64,000 bases of DNA from NCBI GenBank assembly GCA_004282745.1, contig SHMT01000006.1, forward strand, positions 62,001 through 126,000, given 5' to 3'. Source of the stretch: Candidatus Scalindua sp. SCAELEC01 (GTDB lineage Bacteria > Planctomycetota > Brocadiia > Brocadiales > Scalinduaceae). Made by a program: the position numbers and the translations under genes. Positions 59,235-64,000 of this stretch are shown here, one piece after another. The notes beneath the pieces were generated by a model. That model was not told where the DNA came from. It did no database searches and worked only from the letters and a program-made list of their open reading frames with translations. Numbering within the stretch: the stretch's first letter is position 1; every line of letters begins with the position of its first letter.

Positions 59235-60716
59235 TTACATGACATGCAGTTCGCTCACCTTCCGGAAATGGTAACCGTAAATGGCAAGCCTTACCGACAG
59301 GGGAAACAGTTTTCTATGATAAATAAACGTCCATAACAGGAGATCCCAAAATTGTACGCGTTCCTTGCCTATGATTCCAAGATGAAAGAAGGAACGAACC
59401 AATCCTAGGATATGATCCAGGTCTACTTTGACCTTAATCTTCGGCGCTTTGTACTCTCTCAAGAAGGTTTTAACTCGTTGATAGTAGTTTTCGGGAGAAT
59501 AGATGTGTTTTAAAATACTCTTATAGCCATCTCTGCAGGTATCGATATCCATATTATTAGGGATAATGTTCGTTGTTCCATCAATGTTATCACCTGACAT
59601 TCTCCCAAGCAGCCGTCCCTCCTTCTTTAAACGGTCGTAGAGTTTTGTGCCATAAGGTGCCTGCAGAAGGCCTATCATGGCCATTACGACACCGCTTTTC
59701 TGGATAAAATCAATTTGACGTTGAAAGATGGAAGGTGTATCGCTATCAAAACCGACAATGAAGCCTGCCTGCACCTGTAGGCCCGCTCTCTGGATCCGTT
59801 GTACGTCTGCGACGAGTTCACGATTATTATTCTGTTTTTTTCCACACTCAACCAGGCTGTCCGTATCCGGGGTCTCGATTCCCACAAAAACCGCATCAAA
59901 ACCTGCATCGGACATCATCTTCATCAGTGGTTCGTCATCGGCCAGATTGATTGAGACCTCTGTGTGAAAGGGTAAAGGAACGTGTTCTGCTTGCCATTTA
60001 ATCAATGCAGGCAGCAGTTCCTTCTTGAGGGCCCTCTTGTTTCCAATGAGATTATCATCAACAAAGAAGACGGGACCACGCCACCCCAGTTCATAGAAGC
60101 TATTTAACTCATCGATAATCTGTTTAACATTTTTTGTGCGTGTACGTTGCCCGAACAGGGCAGTTACGTCGCAAAATTCACATTGGTAGGGGCATCCCCG
60201 TGTATACTGTATACTCAAAGAGGCGTACCGTTTCATATCAACCAAATCCCATTGTGGAGCAGGAGTTTCACGAATGTCAGGATACTGTGTTGTAGTATAC
60301 ACCCGTTTAGGACAACCTTTTTCCAAATCTTCCAGAAAGCCGGGAAGTGTCAACTCCGCTTCATTAAGGATAAAATGGTCAACATCTTCAAATTGATTAT
60401 GTTCGCTCGTAAATAGCGGACCTCCGGCAACCAACTTGACCCCAGCTTCTTTACACCTTCCAATTAATTGGCGGGCCGATGCTCGCTGTATGACCATGCT
60501 ACCAAGAAAGACATAATCGGCCCATGCAAGATCATGATCCATAAGCTTTGTTACGTTGGTGTCGACAAGGCGCTTCGACCAACTTGACGGAAGCATTGCG
60601 GCAACGGTTAACAGGCCCAATGGAGGGAAGGAGGCTTTTTTTCGTGTGAATTTGAGAGCATGTTTAAAACTCCAAAATGTATCGGGAAATTCTGGATATA
60701 ATAATAGTATGTTCAT
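59235..60716 (-). CDS. B12-binding radical SAM protein (DUF4070 type)
   Basis: A 493-residue enzyme. The N-terminal domain (about 1-140, LLYPEFPDTFWSF, AGGPLFTSE) is cobalamin-binding-like. The radical SAM domain has CPYQCEFCDV near residue 185, preceded by YTRG. The C-terminal part with IPNNMD is of DUF4070 type. Relatives include BchE/HpnJ-like and hopanoid- or lipid-modifying enzymes that act on unactivated carbons. The substrate is unknown. It stands alone; tRNA-Gln lies upstream. Confidence 0.88.
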   Translation of the reverse strand: MNILLLYPEFPDTFWSFKHALKFTRKKASFPPLGLLTVAAMLPSSWSKRLVDTNVTKLMDHDLAWADYVFLGSMVIQRASARQLIGRCKEAGVKLVAGGPLFTSEHNQFEDVDHFILNEAELTLPGFLEDLEKGCPKRVYTTTQYPDIRETPAPQWDLVDMKRYASLSIQYTRGCPYQCEFCDVTALFGQRTRTKNVKQIIDELNSFYELGWRGPVFFVDDNLIGNKRALKKELLPALIKWQAEHVPLPFHTEVSINLADDEPLMKMMSDAGFDAVFVGIETPDTDSLVECGKKQNNNRELVADVQRIQRAGLQVQAGFIVGFDSDTPSIFQRQIDFIQKSGVVMAMIGLLQAPYGTKLYDRLKKEGRLLGRMSGDNIDGTTNIIPNNMDIDTCRDGYKSILKHIYSPENYYQRVKTFLREYKAPKIKVKVDLDHILGLVRSFFHLGIIGKERVQFWDLLLWTFIYHRKLFPLSVRLAIYGYHFRKVSELHVM

Positions 60717-60995
60717 TGGTTTATTTTCCTCTTCTTAACACACATACACATGAAATTTTCAAAAACATTAAGGATTAAATTCACAGTATACGGCCACTTA
60801 ACAATTTAGAATAGATACTTTCGATACCTTTATAACATAAATTGTGACAATATAAAAACAAAAAAGTCACATGATTAGGCCTTTATTGTGTGGGAAAAGC
60901 TTTAATTTGTAGGAAAAAAGCTGACAGGGTTCACACTGCAGGTATGGTTTGATTCAAGCATATGCGTTAATGTATATACATGCATCCTCGAATTA

Positions 60996-61069
60996 TGGTT
61001 ACCCGGGGAGGATTCGAACCTCCAATGAGAGAATCAAAATCTCTAGTGTTGCCATTACACTACCGGGTA
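60996..61069 (-). tRNA. tRNA-Gln (anticodon UUG)
   Basis: On the minus strand a complete cloverleaf folds. The acceptor TACCCGG pairs with CCGGGTA (7 bp). The anticodon stem is AGAGA/TCTCT with loop TTTTGAT, giving anticodon TTG. The T arm GGAGG-TTCGAAT-CCTCC is perfect. The discriminator is A, and the 3' CCA is encoded (60998-60996). Confidence 0.95.
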
Positions 61070-61260
61070 ATATTCAGCGCTCTTGAAGTCCCTTTGTGGT
61101 GCAATTAATTCTGAAAAATTTATGACCAGGGGGAGGCAATAAATTATATCCAAAGGTTTGATGTTGTCAATTCTAAACTAAGAACAAACTACCTGTTTCG
61201 TAGAAATATTTACCTTGATTTCATTTTTGTCCTCAGTAGAATACGCAGAAATCGGAGGAA

Positions 61261-61394
61261 GAACGGAAACTACCCATCTCCTGGGTTACCGCAACAATGA
61301 AACACTTCTCAAGTACACGAATACGTGCGAACTTGAGGACATTCCGGTTGCTGTATCAACGCGCTAGGTAATGAGGTTGTTTTGGTTTAACCTC
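61261..61394. repeat. Degenerate family B element
   Basis: GAACGGAAACTACCCATCTCC at the left and ATGAGGTTGTTTTGGTTTAA at the right keep the arm pattern, but the middle has diverged and TA flanks are absent. It lies just upstream of alaS. Confidence 0.55.
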
Positions 61395-61426
61395 AGGGAC
61401 CAATAAAGCAGTTTTAGAGGTTTTGG

Positions 61427-64000
61427 ATGAAGACAGATGAGATAAGAAAAAGATATTTGAGCTTTTTTGAAAGAAAAGGACATACAATCCTTCCCAGTGA
61501 TTCACTCGTCCCGGAAGATGATCCCACGCTCCTCTTTACCGGTGCCGGAATGAACCAGTTTAAGGATATGTTTTTGGGAAAGGGTACCCTTAATATTAAA
61601 CGGGCAACAACATGTCAAAAATGTCTTAGGACGGGTGATATTGAAAATGTAGGCAGGACACCAAGGCATCACACCTTTTTTGAAATGATGGGAAACTTCT
61701 CTTTTGGAGAGTATTTTAAGACCGAGGCGATAGAGCTAGCATGGGAATTTATGCTCCAAGAGATGAAGCTCCAGGAAGAAAAGTTGGTAGTAAGTGTCTT
61801 TATTGATGACGATGAATCGTACCAAATTTGGTCAAAGAAAATTGGTGTTCCAAAAGAAAAAATATATCGGTTCGATGAGAAAGACAACTTTTGGCCCGCC
61901 AGTGCTCCTTCTCAAGGGCCAAACGGCCCCTGCGGTCCTTGTTCTGAAATCTATTATGACCGAGGTCAAAAAATTGGATGTGGCCGAAAGGAGTGTGCTC
62001 CTGATTGTGATTGCGAACGTTTCGTTGAAATTTGGAACCTTGTCTTCACCCAGTTCGATCGAAAAGAGACAGGCATCCTTGAACCTTTACCCAATAAGAA
62101 TGTGGATACCGGCATGGGTTTGGAGAGAATGGCCAGCGTAATGCAAGGTGCTGCCACAAATTTTGAAATTGATATCTTTCTACCTATTATTCAGAACATC
62201 TCTGAGCTCGTTGAAATTCCCTACGATGGTGAAGCAGAAAGCGGCAAAATGATGAATAGGATCGCCGATCACATAAGGGCCATCATTTTTTGTATTGCCG
62301 ATGGTGTCCTCCCAAGTAACGAAGGGAGGGGATACATTGAAAGGAGGCTGCTAAGAAGAGCCGTACGTGATGGCCTAAATTTAGGAAAGGAAGGGAGCTT
62401 TCTTTATAAACTAGTTCCAATCGTTGCTGAAGTGATGCAGGCGCAATACCCCGATATTAAGAACCGTCGTGAAAATATCGCGAGGATCATAAAGAACGAG
62501 GAAGAGCGGTTTCGTGAAACTCTCTATTTGGGAAACAAACGATTAGGAGAGTTTATGGATACCCTTCGCGAGAACAGGCAAAAAGTTTTAACAGGGCCGG
62601 AGGCCTTCCTTCTCTACGACACGTATGGTTTTCCCTTTGAAATGACGGAATCAATCTTACGTGAGAACAGCCTGGAGATAGATAAATCCGGTTTTGAAAG
62701 AGAGATGAACTTGCAGCGACAGAGAGCAAAGGAATCTTCAAACATGAAGGGCAATATTTTTGACGAAGGTCCTTTGGATAAAATAAAGGAAAATACGAGT
62801 GAGACAATTTTTCTCGGTTACAACAATTCAGAAGCTAAGGGAGAAGTGAGAGGGTTGATTGTTGATAAGCAGTTGGTTTGTTCCGTTGAAATTGGCCAAG
62901 ACACTCATGTCGTGTTGGACCAAACTCCTTTTTATGGAGAATCGGGAGGTCAACTTGGGGATACGGGTACAATACAAGCAACAAACGGAGAGATTGAGGT
63001 CAAGAATACCCAGGTCATTAATAACCTTATCGTGCATATGGGGACTGTTGTAAAAGGTAAGATTGGGACGCATGACAAAGTTGTTTCAAAGATTGACAAA
63101 GGGCGAAGGGCCGCAATTCAACGTAATCACACAGCGACACATCTACTTCACCATATCTTGCGTAAGGTTATTGGACAGCATGCAGAACAGTCTGGCTCTT
63201 TAGTTGCGGCCCATAGGCTGCGCTTTGACTTTCACCATTTTGCCGGAGTCAAAAAAGATGAACTTACGAGAATCGAAGAGTTAATGAACGAAAAGATTAT
63301 GGAAAACAGTCAAGTTGCTATACAAGAAATGAGTATTAATGACGCAAAAACGGTGGGGGCGGTAGCGTTATTCGGTGAAAAATATGGTGAGAGTGTGAGA
63401 GTCGTCGATATTGGAGGTTTTAGCAGGGAACTCTGCGGGGGCACACATGTGGTTTCAACGGGCGAAATAGGCCTGTTTAAGATTATCCATGAATCTTCTG
63501 TGGCAGCGGGAATACGGAGAATAGAAGCGGTGACAGGCCAATTTGCAATGGCGAGAACAAAACAGAAAGAGGAGATTCTGGGAAGGTTGTGCCGTATTCT
63601 TGATACTCCTGAAAATTCCGTCATTGAGCGTGCGGAAGAGCTGATACAACAGGTAAAAGAGTTTAAAAAAGAGTCGCAAAAAACAAAAAAGGAGAGCGCT
63701 CAGGAAAATATTTCCAATATCATCGCTCATGCAAAAAAAATTGAAGGCGTAAGTATCGTGACAGAGATGGTGGAGGGTGTTGACAAAGAGGGCTTAAGGC
63801 GAGTTGTGGACGTGCTGAAGAAAAATTTGCATTCGGTAGCTATTGTTTTAGGTGCTGTCGATGAGGGGCGTGTTACCTTGGTGACAGCTTTCAGCAACGA
63901 TTTGGTTGAATCGGGTCTGCATGCTGGTAATCTCGCCAAAGAGATTGCGAAAATTGTTGGTGGGGGGGGAGGAGGAAGGGCTGATATGGCTCAAGCTGGT
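61427..64000 (+). CDS. alaS: Alanyl-tRNA synthetase, 3' end cut by the window
   Basis: AlaRS charges tRNA-Ala and edits Ser or Gly mischarging. The 858 codons present include the class II core at the N-terminus (FTGAGMNQFKDMFLG, RHHTFFEMMGNFSFGEYF), motif regions in the next 200 residues, and the editing-domain zinc site (HTATHLLH and CGGTHV). The DHHA1-like C-domain ends GGGGGGRADMAQAG, the usual penultimate motif, so only about ten to twenty residues are missing. ATG 61427 has GAGG 7 nt upstream. A run of nine G lies at 63960-63969, in frame, encoding the glycine string. Confidence 0.97.
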   Translation, partial: MKTDEIRKRYLSFFERKGHTILPSDSLVPEDDPTLLFTGAGMNQFKDMFLGKGTLNIKRATTCQKCLRTGDIENVGRTPRHHTFFEMMGNFSFGEYFKTEAIELAWEFMLQEMKLQEEKLVVSVFIDDDESYQIWSKKIGVPKEKIYRFDEKDNFWPASAPSQGPNGPCGPCSEIYYDRGQKIGCGRKECAPDCDCERFVEIWNLVFTQFDRKETGILEPLPNKNVDTGMGLERMASVMQGAATNFEIDIFLPIIQNISELVEIPYDGEAESGKMMNRIADHIRAIIFCIADGVLPSNEGRGYIERRLLRRAVRDGLNLGKEGSFLYKLVPIVAEVMQAQYPDIKNRRENIARIIKNEEERFRETLYLGNKRLGEFMDTLRENRQKVLTGPEAFLLYDTYGFPFEMTESILRENSLEIDKSGFEREMNLQRQRAKESSNMKGNIFDEGPLDKIKENTSETIFLGYNNSEAKGEVRGLIVDKQLVCSVEIGQDTHVVLDQTPFYGESGGQLGDTGTIQATNGEIEVKNTQVINNLIVHMGTVVKGKIGTHDKVVSKIDKGRRAAIQRNHTATHLLHHILRKVIGQHAEQSGSLVAAHRLRFDFHHFAGVKKDELTRIEELMNEKIMENSQVAIQEMSINDAKTVGAVALFGEKYGESVRVVDIGGFSRELCGGTHVVSTGEIGLFKIIHESSVAAGIRRIEAVTGQFAMARTKQKEEILGRLCRILDTPENSVIERAEELIQQVKEFKKESQKTKKESAQENISNIIAHAKKIEGVSIVTEMVEGVDKEGLRRVVDVLKKNLHSVAIVLGAVDEGRVTLVTAFSNDLVESGLHAGNLAKEIAKIVGGGGGGRADMAQAG

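Larger units (their letters stand above)
60717..61426. other. Intergenic region with tRNA-Gln and a repeat
   Basis: The tRNA is at 60996-61069 (-) and a degenerate family B copy at about 61261-61394. The remaining AT-rich stretches should hold the promoters of the radical SAM gene and alaS. No further gene. Confidence 0.55.

Noticed and set aside
8760-61394. CRISPR array
   Set aside because: The repeated sequences are far apart, palindromic and flanked by TA; there are no regular spacers and no cas genes.
63960-63969. Frameshift in alaS at the nine-G run
   Set aside because: The frame stays open through the run and encodes the expected Gly string and RADMAQAG motif, so the gene looks intact.

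Overview
The window is a low-GC stretch of bacterial chromosome. Its content fits a Gram-negative anaerobe with an elaborate redox metabolism: a large membrane polyferredoxin, an FMN-binding/ApbE fusion protein, a CxxCH lipoprotein beside a copper ATPase, and a siroheme-type sulfite reductase. A planctomycete of the anammox order Brocadiales (Scalindua-like) is my best guess. That rests on gene style and composition only; no rRNA gene or other taxonomic marker lies in the window.

Layout. Bases 1-8600: gyrB (+), dapF and lysC (-), a hexulose-phosphate isomerase (-), a YggT protein, a decayed phosphopentomutase remnant, a MurC-type ligase and gmd (+). Bases 9000-14600: a ComEA-like protein, then a minus-strand group (secreted protein, DjlA-like co-chaperone, coiled-coil/TPR protein, 59-residue protein), then tilS and miaA. 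Bases 14700-25200: a GNAT protein, a dicarboxylate/amino-acid symporter, msrAB, a GC-richer aspartate aminotransferase beside an IS3 fragment, a SPASM radical SAM protein, an o-succinylbenzoate synthase/N-acylamino-acid racemase homologue, and cinA. Bases 25400-31200: an SMR remnant, a pyridoxamine-oxidase-like protein, a HEPN protein, ubiD, copA and a cytochrome c'-like lipoprotein. Bases 31400-41100 (all -): a small secreted protein, a Cache sensor without output domain, a zinc-ribbon membrane protein, an NtrC/NtrB-type pair, a cold-shock protein, pnp, rpsO and an 825-residue polyferredoxin. Bases 41400-48600: an AbrB/PIN toxin-antitoxin pair, hisC, a 58-residue RiPP-like peptide, an NHL-repeat protein and a frameshifted phosphoesterase. 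Bases 49400-55130 (all -): a self-flavinylating FMN-binding/ApbE fusion and lipoprotein, then a sulfur module (siroheme synthase, AsrC-like reductase, DsrE, JAMM protease, TusA). Bases 55700-64000: a conserved hypothetical, an alanine-dehydrogenase-like enzyme, a universal stress protein, a B12-binding radical SAM protein, tRNA-Gln(UUG) and alaS, which runs off the end.

Most gaps hold short palindromic repeats of three families. Family B is about 130 bp with GTGGTTGAACG ends. Family A is about 109 bp with TACTCATCTC and TTTTAGTA ends. Family C is 178 bp with TACTCATCGC ends. The best copies are flanked by TA, as expected of non-autonomous elements moved by an IS630/Tc1-type transposase, and one C copy sits inside a B copy. 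No transposase for them is present. Two B copies form the stop codon of the neighbouring gene.

The most unusual gene is the 58-residue peptide at 44109-44285. It has a strong ribosome binding site and a leader matching the spacing of lasso-peptide leaders (FxxPxLxxxGxxxxxT). Its core is only eight residues and has no acidic ring acceptor, and no lasso maturation genes lie nearby.
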